Shown: positions 7,785 to 15,093 of the stretch, in pieces
Layout: every line of letters starts with the position of its first letter
Position numbering within the stretch: the stretch's first letter is position 1
From: Bacteroidota bacterium
GTDB taxonomy: Bacteria; Bacteroidota; Rhodothermia; Rhodothermales; Bin80
NCBI GenBank assembly: GCA_028873925.1
Contig: JAPPNA010000150.1
Location: 1 to 37,885 of the forward strand
DNA: 37,885 nucleotides
Direction: 5' to 3'
Notes under the pieces: generated by a model
The model's database searches: none
The model's input: the letters and a program-made list of their open reading frames with translations, nothing else
What the model was told of the DNA's origin: nothing
Translations under genes and position numbers: made by a program

Positions 7785-8819
7785 ATGATAGTGCGTTTGG
7801 CGAATTCTCGGGCTTTGGTTACGCTCCTACTGATAACGGGTGCCTTATGGGGTCCGCATGCGGGTGCTCAGCACCCCACGCCTGCTGAATTGAAATACTT
7901 CACGCCGGTTCGGTCAGTCATATTTGACGTGCCGGATACGCTGCTTATAGCGACCATTGACCATTTGGATGTGGACGCTTCAGGCAGATTACTGGTAACC
8001 GACAAATTGGGCCAGCAAGTGCTGCTGTTTGATTCAACGGGAGCTTTGCTCGCATCGCTGGATCCACGAGTTTGTCATCCCGGATTCACGTTTAGGCCGG
8101 TGAAAGCCATGTTCGGCGGAAGTGAGTTTATTTTGCTCTTTAATGCTGGCCCCTGGGGATATCGCTTCACTTCGGATGGGGCCTGTCTGGGTGGCGTGCA
8201 TTCTGACTTCGGCCTGTCCAAATTTGTAGATATCGACCCGAAAGGAGGTCTTATTGGAGTTGTGGATGGACCTGAATGGGAGGTCCGGCAAATGGATGGC
8301 TCGGGAAAGCCGCTTAACTCGTTCCCGGTAGCTGAGCCTAAGTTCCCCAATGCTAGTTATCGATTTTCCGGCGGCGGGCTCGTTGCAGACGGGTTTCATG
8401 TCTACTTCGCTTGGGCCCCGGAACCAACTGTCATGAAGTATACGCTGGATGGCGAGTTTGTGCGCAGAATCCGGAAGAGCTCGCGGTACTTCCGTTCGCA
8501 ACATGCCGACATGCCTTTTGAAGTCTCCCCAGAGCAAGTCGCTGCCCTTAGAAATTGGACCGGCACCTTTACGCTGGCGCTATATGAGCTAAGCGAACAC
8601 TTAATCATGGTCCAGTACCTTGATAATCGAAGTGGCACCGGATACCAGGTATTCAGCAAGGACGGGGAGCTGGTTGCTGAAGAGCTCGGGATCGGGGGCT
8701 GGTTCTTTATACACGGAGGAAACGGACTCGCTTACGGCCTCTTCCAGCCGGACCTTGACGACCAAAGAGAATTGCCCAACCCCTTTATCACGGTTTACAA
8801 GTTTTTGCCCCCACAATGA
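7785..8819 (+). CDS. Exported 6-bladed beta-propeller protein, copy 1
   Basis: The 344-residue protein has a signal peptide (about 1-28, ending AGAQ) and a repeated beta-rich body typical of the 6-bladed propeller family (PF17170 type/NHL-like) of Bacteroidota. Repeating blades are visible as IDHLDVDASGRLLVTD, VLLFDSTGALLASLD, FVDIDPKGGLIGVVDG, VRQMDGSGKPLNSFPV and VMKYTLDGEFVRRI. Such proteins are periplasmic or surface-associated binding scaffolds, and no catalytic residues are apparent. It is closely related to the propeller at 9996-11018 along its whole length. Its stop overlaps the next gene's ATG by 4 nt, indicating translational coupling. Confidence 0.87.
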   Translation: MIVRLANSRALVTLLLITGALWGPHAGAQHPTPAELKYFTPVRSVIFDVPDTLLIATIDHLDVDASGRLLVTDKLGQQVLLFDSTGALLASLDPRVCHPGFTFRPVKAMFGGSEFILLFNAGPWGYRFTSDGACLGGVHSDFGLSKFVDIDPKGGLIGVVDGPEWEVRQMDGSGKPLNSFPVAEPKFPNASYRFSGGGLVADGFHVYFAWAPEPTVMKYTLDGEFVRRIRKSSRYFRSQHADMPFEVSPEQVAALRNWTGTFTLALYELSEHLIMVQYLDNRSGTGYQVFSKDGELVAEELGIGGWFFIHGGNGLAYGLFQPDLDDQRELPNPFITVYKFLPPQ

Positions 8820-9442
8820 CGAACCATCTGTCCTCTCCCTTAAAAGCTGAAGCAATAAAGGTGCTGGTGTTGACCACGCTCCTGATTCTGGGTATCGGCT
8901 ATCTCGCATTAAGTGGCAGCGACGAACTCGCCGCTTCAGCCGAGGAATTTCACATTGATGTTGATATCAGTTCCGTAGATTCACTTAGAATTGCCCTCGT
9001 GGGAAAAGCAATTGCGCCTCTTCACGCCCATAATACCTCACCCGACCCCCAAGTAGATGACCTTAACTTAACTGCACCGAGCCTGCTCATCCCGATTCCT
9101 GGTAATTCCTGCATCCAGCGCCAAGTTACGGCACTGAGACGCATTCTTGCGTTGCATGCTATCATTGGCGAAGAACTACCTGTCCGGGTAGTGCTAATGT
9201 CTGAGTTTGATGAAAACGCCACGAGAGTGAAGGCTCTCCTCCTTCGGAAAGCCATTCGCCCCTCGTTTGAGTTATGGTACACCAGCGAGCTGACCAAACT
9301 CACTACGGCCGTGACTTTCCGGCAGTTGGAGCCAGTCCTTTTGGTCAGCAAGTCCAAGGTAGCTCAGGTGTATCATGCCGTTGAGCATCTAGCGATCAAG
9401 CGGGCTGTCGCAGACTTGAAGGCGGCTCTGTCTACGAATTGA
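8816..9442 (+). CDS. Membrane-anchored thioredoxin-like protein (putative)
   Basis: The 208-residue protein has one N-terminal membrane segment (about 15-32) and an extracytoplasmic domain. The central stretch SLLIPIPGNSCIQRQVTALR, followed by VRVVLMSEFDENATRV, resembles the strand-Cys-helix-strand start of a thioredoxin/peroxiredoxin fold, in which the Cys sits at the helix N-terminus. C99 is the only cysteine, so a CXXC dithiol is absent and activity would be of one-Cys type or lost. It is coupled by a 4-nt overlap to the propeller gene, which suggests it acts on or with the propeller and the Cys-rich small protein. The fold assignment is an inference from pattern, not a firm family hit. 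Confidence 0.6.
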   Translation: MTNHLSSPLKAEAIKVLVLTTLLILGIGYLALSGSDELAASAEEFHIDVDISSVDSLRIALVGKAIAPLHAHNTSPDPQVDDLNLTAPSLLIPIPGNSCIQRQVTALRRILALHAIIGEELPVRVVLMSEFDENATRVKALLLRKAIRPSFELWYTSELTKLTTAVTFRQLEPVLLVSKSKVAQVYHAVEHLAIKRAVADLKAALSTN

Positions 9443-9649
9443 ATCCATCGGCCAACCAGATTGACCTTGACTGATGCTAGAATGTGCCGGTAGGAAAGTG
9501 CCTAGACCGCCTTGGGTGGAGAATTTCGGTGCAGAACGACCCTTGCTGAGAGTGAGTGCCTTCGGCCAGAAAGTCACGTATGAGGCAAGACCGGTTCATC
9601 TGTCCTGCTCCGCTCACCTGCTCCATTTCACCAGCTGTATTTTAGAATT

Positions 9650-9943
9650 ATGAATACCCTTCGCATTCTTCAGATCATCAAAATCCTGCTGGCTGTTACC
9701 GTTGTGGTCATATTCGCGGCAATCGGAATGCGCGAGACTACTCCTGTGGGTGCAGATCAACAAACTGAGGAACAGGACCGCAAGATGGAGTGGCGTAGAG
9801 GCTGCATTTTTTCAGACAAGTCCCGCGCCAGACTACCCTGCTACCGCGCGTTTTGCAAGAAGGAAGGAACCGAATGTTCTGCATGGGGCGGTGCCTGCTT
9901 CAGTGCGGATGAGAATGACGAAGATGGCTTTTGCGATTACTGA
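9650..9943 (+). CDS. Small Cys-rich exported or membrane-anchored protein, copy 2
   Basis: A 97-residue paralogue of the protein at 7445-7738, colinear with no gaps. It keeps the AIG.RE..PVGADQ block at 24-37, cysteines 52, 64, 69, 76 and 83, the WGGACF segment and the acidic tail (DENDEDGFCD), and adds a sixth cysteine at 95. The N-terminal membrane segment keeps its hydrophobicity but diverges in sequence, as expected for an anchor or signal. The region from 64 to the end is the most constrained, so this is likely the functional part. The propeller paralogue begins 52 nt downstream. Function is unknown. Confidence 0.8.
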   Translation: MNTLRILQIIKILLAVTVVVIFAAIGMRETTPVGADQQTEEQDRKMEWRRGCIFSDKSRARLPCYRAFCKKEGTECSAWGGACFSADENDEDGFCDY

Positions 9944-9995
9944 TCCTGGTTGCTTAATTGGCTGAAAAGAACAAGGGAACACAGGACCCGTAGAC

Positions 9996-11018
9996 ATGCG
10001 TCAGGTGCACCGAAGTCTCCGATTGATCTTTGTGCTGCTGCCAGCAGCTATCCCAACCATTCAGGCGCAGGATCTATCGCCCGCTGAGCTGAAGTACTTC
10101 ACGCCAGTGCGTACGATCAAGTTCGACGAACCGGATTCGCTGCTGATTGCAGCCATAGAGCATCTTGATGTGGATGCCGCAGGTAGACTGCTGGTAACTG
10201 ACCCGCTCGGCATGCAGGTGTTCTTGTTTGATTCAACGGGGGCCTTGCTGGCCTCCCTTGATTCGCGTGAATGCCACCCCGGTTTTGAGTTTGATCCCAC
10301 GGGTGCCATTTTTGGGGCCAACGAATTTATTCTTGTTTTGAACGCCGGATCTCGCGGGTATCGCTTCAATTGGAACGGCGGCTGCTTGGGCAGCATGGAC
10401 CCCGGGTTTCGCTCAACGTCATTTATGGATATCGATCCGACCGGAACATTCTTCGGGGTTGAAGAAGGTCCCTTCTGGGAAGTGCGGCGAATGAACTCCA
10501 CCGGCAAGATACTGGACACGTTTCCCGTCCCGGAACCCAAGTTCCCCAATGCCAGCATCCGGTGGGCTGATGGCGGGCTGGTAGCCGATGGATCGCATGT
10601 CTACTATGCGTGGGCACCGGAGCCGGCGGTCATGAAATTCACAGTGGATGGCAGGTTTATACGCAAAATCCAGCAGCACTCGCGGTACTTCCAGTCACCG
10701 CGTGCTGACTTGCCCGCCGAACTCTCGCCGGAACTGTTCGCAGCAATCAGGAAATGGCGGGGAACGAGTACGCGGACTGTTTTTGAACTCACGGACCGGT
10801 TCATCATGCTCCAGTACATTGATCACAGCAATGGTACCGGCTACCAGGTCTTTGACAAGGGTGGCGCATTGATCGTAGAAGAATTGGGGACAGACAGCAG
10901 GTTCTTCATCCATGCAGGCTACGGGCTGGCTTACGCCCTCACCCAGCCGGACTTGGACGAGGAGGGAGAGTTACCCAACCCCTATCTCACAGTTTACAGG
11001 TTTGAAGCTCCGCAGTGA
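9996..11018 (+). CDS. Exported 6-bladed beta-propeller protein, copy 2
   Basis: A 340-residue paralogue of the propeller at 7785-8819, with a signal peptide (about 1-24, ending IQAQ). Long identical stretches include PAELKYFTPVR, DSTGALLASLD, EPKFPNAS and PDLD at matching positions, while loops such as FGANEFILVLN versus FGGSEFILLFN vary. This is the pattern of an old tandem duplication under selection for the fold. It is likely periplasmic or surface exposed, with no enzymatic motif visible. The next frame (11015) overlaps its stop by 4 nt, as in copy 1, but that frame is not homologous to the thioredoxin-like gene. Confidence 0.87.
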   Translation: MRQVHRSLRLIFVLLPAAIPTIQAQDLSPAELKYFTPVRTIKFDEPDSLLIAAIEHLDVDAAGRLLVTDPLGMQVFLFDSTGALLASLDSRECHPGFEFDPTGAIFGANEFILVLNAGSRGYRFNWNGGCLGSMDPGFRSTSFMDIDPTGTFFGVEEGPFWEVRRMNSTGKILDTFPVPEPKFPNASIRWADGGLVADGSHVYYAWAPEPAVMKFTVDGRFIRKIQQHSRYFQSPRADLPAELSPELFAAIRKWRGTSTRTVFELTDRFIMLQYIDHSNGTGYQVFDKGGALIVEELGTDSRFFIHAGYGLAYALTQPDLDEEGELPNPYLTVYRFEAPQ

Positions 11019-11245
11019 ACTCAATTATATCCTCCAGTCCAGTATCCGCACGTATTGCTGAGGCTCCCATTATTCTGGCCTCCTCGCGGGACGAGAAGGT
11101 GGAACGCACATTTGCCTACCCGGAAGGTTGCCGCCTCTGTAAATCTGCAGAGACAACAATGTTCCTGTTCACGGTGTTTTGGGCCGATGACTCAAAAAAT
11201 TACTTTATCTATTCCACTACACTTTTGTGGGCCTTGCCTCTTTGA
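11015..11245 (+). CDS. Hypothetical 76-residue protein or remnant
   Basis: It starts with a GTG overlapping the propeller stop by 4 nt, exactly where copy 1 of the cassette has its thioredoxin-like gene. The translation contains GCRLC (a CXXC) around residues 38-42 and an aromatic, hydrophobic C-terminus. I see no convincing similarity to the 208-residue protein. It may be a decayed or replaced third cassette gene, or chance. Confidence that it is expressed is low. Confidence 0.3.
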   Translation: MNSIISSSPVSARIAEAPIILASSRDEKVERTFAYPEGCRLCKSAETTMFLFTVFWADDSKNYFIYSTTLLWALPL

Positions 11246-11573
11246 GTTTTTGGGCAAATCCATTTGGATTGATCCCCATTACTGAGGCAATATGGCGTTG
11301 GAATGGGGTCGGGTCCGTGTCCTGGATGACTCGGATGCACCGGTCCTGGCTCCGCGGCAGCTCGGTCGTGATCCACTCCCAGTAATCAAGCACGAATCGC
11401 ATGGCGGTTCAGCTCTGATGGACACCGCGCATCTTGAGTCGCGAGCGGATCAGGTGCACCGCGTGGTAGGCAAGCACCAAGATAGACAGATGTCCGGCAA
11501 TGCGGTGGTCTTTGCGGTGATACAACGGTCGCAGACTCAACTCGAATTGTATCCGACCGCACCGGCCGGTTAG
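11217..11573 (-). pseudogene. C-terminal remnant of an IS4/IS1634-type transposase
   Basis: On the minus strand one frame reads FELSLRPLYHRKDHRIAGHL, then SILVLAYHAVHLIRSRLKMR and GVHQS, stop, TAMRFVLDYWEWITTELPRS, and continues to a stop at about 11217. This matches the C-terminus of DDE transposases of the IS1634/IS4 group, where 'LRP..H....R..GH..I..LAY' is followed by 'SW..IR..L....ITT.LP'. The in-frame TGA at 11409-11411 stands where the family has Trp, so a nonsense change or read-through is indicated. The N-terminal two thirds with the DDE residues is missing, so the copy is dead. It abuts the 3' end of the phospholipase D-type gene. No terminal repeats were identified. Confidence 0.7.
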
Positions 11574-13060
11574 TCACGCGTTTTGGATGGAGCCCTGCAT
11601 ACATACCAGGGCCGATAATCCGGGAGGCACCGTTTGGGCCAGGCGACCCGGTACTCGTCAGAAAAGTCCCTGTAATGGGTCGTTGACAGCCAACGGTGTG
11701 GAGGCAATTCCGGCAATGGGGGTGGAACGGCGCTGCAGCCCGGGTCGTCAGCGTCAACCAGACCGTCAAAATCGTTATCTGCGCCATCGCGGCAGGCATG
11801 CCCGGACTGCGCAGATTCCGGGTCAGGACGCGCATTCCTACGCTGCCAATGCGCGGGAATACTATCCCAGATCCGGTCATAATAGTCGTCAAACTGAGCC
11901 GCAAGGCGCGCAGACCGAATAAGGAGGGAGTTTTCATCGTTGGTCCATTCACCGGCCGATGTCCAATTCATCGACCCGCCAATCAGCACCTCCCCGTCAA
12001 TGGAGGCGCTCTTCATGTGCATTTTTCCGCCCCAATTCTCAATTTTTACGAGGATTCCCGCTTCCCGCAGGATTTCGTGCTTGGTGTAGCCATTCTTTGC
12101 TGCCGTTGCATCTACAATCACGCGAACCTTTACACCGCGCTGATGTGCAGCGATCAAATCCGCGGCCAGCTGCTTGCTGGTCAGAAAGAATACACCCACA
12201 TTGATCCTGTGTCGGGCACGTGCGATCAGCGTTGAAACCCCTCTGTAAACAGTCCTGTCCTGGGGAGAAAACATAACCACCAGTTCCGAATCTCCCAGGA
12301 CAAATTCAGCCGGAGCCTCAGGGGTCTTGTTACAGGTGCTGTGTTCCCGGTTCCAGACTTGTTCAAATTCGTTCAAGTACGCACGCGCGACCTTTGCCGA
12401 GTGAATGATCAGCACCGCGTTAGCATTGTATCCGCCGGTGCCTGAATCGGAAATATTTGCTGATCCGGTCCACACATGTTCCTCATCGATCACAAAAAAC
12501 TTGTGGTGCATAATCTGATTCACCTGCCCGAATGGCTCGCGTGCCGCGTGACTGGCCGCAAGGAAGCGGTCGCCAATCCGGTAAGCCGAGCATTGCAGCG
12601 GACCGGTAAAACCACGGGGTTGCTGGCACTTCAGGTCGGTCGGCTCAATGGACTCGCGGCAGCGCAGCTCCCGCTCCTCATCGTCGCGGATATTGCCGAT
12701 GCGGTGGACCCATGATTCGGTTGACGTGTAGTAATTCTCACCCTCCGCGTCACGATCCACATAGCCGCGAATCCGCACACCACGATTCCGGGCGCGCACT
12801 ACGGAATTCATGATGGCCGACTGATTGCGCGCTCCGTAAATGGCAAAGTTAATCGATGACGCGGCATCATCTATCAACGCAACCAGACTCGTGCAAAGAT
12901 CGCTTTCGCAGCGGTCCGCAGGCCGGTCAAATTCCAGCGGATCCTGAAGGATCAGCTCAACAGTCTGGGCCTGCGCAGACCTGCATGGGACTGAATATGC
13001 TGCAAGCACTATCACCGCGCTCAAGGAGAGGCAATACCATGATCCGCGGCGGTCTGGCAT
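11570..13060 (-). CDS. Secreted phospholipase D-like protein with calcium-loop tail
   Basis: The 496-residue protein carries two HKD motifs, the signature of the phospholipase D superfamily (phosphodiesterases cleaving phospholipids or nucleic acids through a His intermediate): H185-K187-D192 (MHHKFFVID) and H348-K350-D355 (MHMKSASID), each followed by the expected GSxN segment (TGSANIS; GGSMNWT). The ATG at 13060 is preferred because it puts a signal peptide (CLSLSAVIVLAAYSVP...AQAQ) at the N-terminus, so the protein is exported. A Cys-flanked, Asp-rich loop (C..DG.DND.DG..D..DPGC, about 423-442) near the C-terminus looks like a calcium-binding module of surface proteins. The C-terminus ends beside a transposase remnant and may have been altered by that insertion. 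Whether it acts on DNA or lipid is unknown. Confidence 0.9.
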   Translation of the reverse strand: MPDRRGSWYCLSLSAVIVLAAYSVPCRSAQAQTVELILQDPLEFDRPADRCESDLCTSLVALIDDAASSINFAIYGARNQSAIMNSVVRARNRGVRIRGYVDRDAEGENYYTSTESWVHRIGNIRDDEERELRCRESIEPTDLKCQQPRGFTGPLQCSAYRIGDRFLAASHAAREPFGQVNQIMHHKFFVIDEEHVWTGSANISDSGTGGYNANAVLIIHSAKVARAYLNEFEQVWNREHSTCNKTPEAPAEFVLGDSELVVMFSPQDRTVYRGVSTLIARARHRINVGVFFLTSKQLAADLIAAHQRGVKVRVIVDATAAKNGYTKHEILREAGILVKIENWGGKMHMKSASIDGEVLIGGSMNWTSAGEWTNDENSLLIRSARLAAQFDDYYDRIWDSIPAHWQRRNARPDPESAQSGHACRDGADNDFDGLVDADDPGCSAVPPPLPELPPHRWLSTTHYRDFSDEYRVAWPKRCLPDYRPWYVCRAPSKTRD

Positions 13061-13671
13061 CAACAAGCCGCCCCGACAAATTGTCAGGCGACTGCCGGAT
13101 TTCCTCACACGAAATCCTGATGGACGCATGGCTCCGCTGTAGAATTGTGAATCCGATCAAGGTAGGTCCTGGCGTATGGATATACAAGCCCGGATTGCGG
13201 CCAGGCGCACCAGCATGAGGTTGACAAACCCGTGAGCCTCCTGACTCAATGCATATGCGGCCATCCGAATGATGCGCACCACAAAAAATGTCTGCGATTC
13301 CGCCTTTAAGTGCGACACCCGATGCGGGCAGGGTGCAGGTGGTCAGCCAAACTTCCACGGCGGATGCCGCGGACGGATGCCATGCGGTGCATTCTACCGA
13401 AATCCGGCATCGGGGTCTAATGCCCGCGCGGCATCAGTCAGCTGATGGGGCTGAAGTCGCACCATGCCCCGGCCTGTGCTCCGCGTTTGGCCGCCCTCAC
13501 CGCTGGCAGGATCAATGCACGTTCCCGTCCAGCCGTGTTCAGCACCCAGGCCTAAAGAGGTAGGACCGGTACGGTCCAGAGCCGTTCGGGGCTAAGGTGC
13601 CGATGGATCTTCACGCAGTTAAGGCACAGCTGTAATGCCTTATCTTTAAGGACTGAGAACCGATCGCCATC
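13061..13671. other. Divergent intergenic region
   Basis: About 600 bases between the divergently transcribed phospholipase D-like gene and the M20 hydrolase gene. It must hold both promoters. A minus-strand stretch around 13150-13260 reads AYALSQEAHGFVNLMLVRLA before a stop and may be a coding relic, but no family is recognised. No tRNA or strong hairpin was seen. Confidence 0.4.
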
Positions 13672-15093
13672 ATGCCCAGAATATTACTCGCGGTTTGCTT
13701 TTCCGTGCTGGTCACCATTCCCGCAACGGGTCAGACAAATGCCCTGATTGAAAGCTTGGACGCGCGGGCGGACGAGTACTTCGGCGTGGCCCGGCAGATC
13801 TGGGAGTGGGCTGAATTAGGGTACCAGGAAGATCAGAGCAGTCAGCTGCTCATGGAAACGCTCGCGCACGAAGGGTTTGACGTTGATGCCGGTGTGGCGG
13901 GCATTCCGACCGCTTTTGTGGCCGAGTACGGCTCCGGCGCACCGGTAATCGGCATATTGGCCGAGTATGATGCGCTGCCCGGATTGTCTCAGGCGGCACG
14001 GCCTCAGCAGCAGGCCCTCATGCCTGAGGGTAACGGACACGCCTGTGGGCATAATCTCTTCGGCACCGCGTCAGTCGCATCCGCCATTGCGGTCAAGGAT
14101 TGGCTAAGCAGCAGCGGCAGTTCAGGCACGATTCGTGTCTACGGCACGCCGGCGGAAGAGGGAGGTGCGGGCAAAGTCTACCTGGTCAGAGAAGGCCTGT
14201 TTGATGATGTGGATGTCGTACTGCACTGGCATCCGGGAGATCGTAATGATGCCAGCCCCACCACCACCCTGGCGAATCGTTCGGCTAAGTTCAGGTTCTA
14301 CGGACATTCCACACACGCGGCCGGTGCCCCCGAACGAGGACGCAGCGCACTGGATGGGGTGGAGGCAATGAACATGATGGTCAATATGCTGCGGGAACAT
14401 GTGCCTCAGGAAACCCGCATACACTACGTCATTACGCGGGGCGGTCTGGCCCCCAATGTGGTGCCGGACTTCGCCGAAGTATACTACTATGTGCGCCACC
14501 CCCTGGCGGCCACGCTTGAGACCCTATGGCCGCGCGTCATCGCCGCCGCCGAGGGAGCTGCCCTGGGTACCTCCACGCGTATGGACTACGAAATTATTCA
14601 CGGTATTCACAGTCTGCTGCCCAACGAAACCCTGGCCAACGCGGTTTACGCCAATCTCCAGGAGGTGGGCGGGATTACGTATTCAGCAGAAGAACTGGAA
14701 TTTGCGCAGGAAATCCGCGGAACCCTGGGTGACAATCTGCCCCCTATGGGATCGCAGGAAACCATCCGGCCCTACGCACTTCGCATGGGTCTGGGCTCAA
14801 CGGATGTGGGGGATGTGAGCTATATGGTGCCTACCGCTGGATTCTATGCGGCCACCTGGGTGCCCGGCACCGCCGCACATAGCTGGCAGGCCACGGCCGC
14901 AGGTGGGATGAGTATAGGGGGTAAGGGTATGATGCTGGCGGCGAAAGTGCTTTCCATGACAGCGGTGGACCTGTTTACGACACCGACGCTGGTGCAGCAG
15001 GCCAGGCAGGAGTTTGCGCAGCGGCGCGGCCCTAACTTTACGTACCGGCCGCTTTTGGGTGACCGGGATCCCCCCTTGGATTATCGGCGATAG
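13672..15093 (+). CDS. Exported M20 amidohydrolase (AbgB-like)
   Basis: A 473-residue metallo-hydrolase of the M20 amidohydrolase branch, near p-aminobenzoyl-glutamate hydrolase subunit B, cleaving amide bonds of acylated amino acids. EYDALPG lies at 98-104, the metal-binding H123-A-C125-G-H127 follows, the catalytic/metal E162-E163 is in PAEEGGAGK, and H187 lies in HWHPGD. STDVGDVS near the C-terminus is typical of this branch. A hydrophobic N-terminus (about 1-20, ending ATGQ) indicates export, unlike the cytoplasmic E. coli AbgB. The 3' end overlaps the convergent symporter gene by 56 nt. A supporting role in supplying amino acids to the neighbouring uptake operon is possible but inferred. 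Confidence 0.92.
   Translation: MPRILLAVCFSVLVTIPATGQTNALIESLDARADEYFGVARQIWEWAELGYQEDQSSQLLMETLAHEGFDVDAGVAGIPTAFVAEYGSGAPVIGILAEYDALPGLSQAARPQQQALMPEGNGHACGHNLFGTASVASAIAVKDWLSSSGSSGTIRVYGTPAEEGGAGKVYLVREGLFDDVDVVLHWHPGDRNDASPTTTLANRSAKFRFYGHSTHAAGAPERGRSALDGVEAMNMMVNMLREHVPQETRIHYVITRGGLAPNVVPDFAEVYYYVRHPLAATLETLWPRVIAAAEGAALGTSTRMDYEIIHGIHSLLPNETLANAVYANLQEVGGITYSAEELEFAQEIRGTLGDNLPPMGSQETIRPYALRMGLGSTDVGDVSYMVPTAGFYAATWVPGTAAHSWQATAAGGMSIGGKGMMLAAKVLSMTAVDLFTTPTLVQQARQEFAQRRGPNFTYRPLLGDRDPPLDYRR

Noticed and set aside
9460-9490. Sigma70-like promoter before copy 2 of the cassette
   Set aside because: TTGACC/TTGACT and TAGAAT occur, but the spacing is far too short.
13288-13563. 91-residue plus-strand frame in the intergenic region
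   Set aside because: The composition looks random, with no motif and no ribosome binding site.
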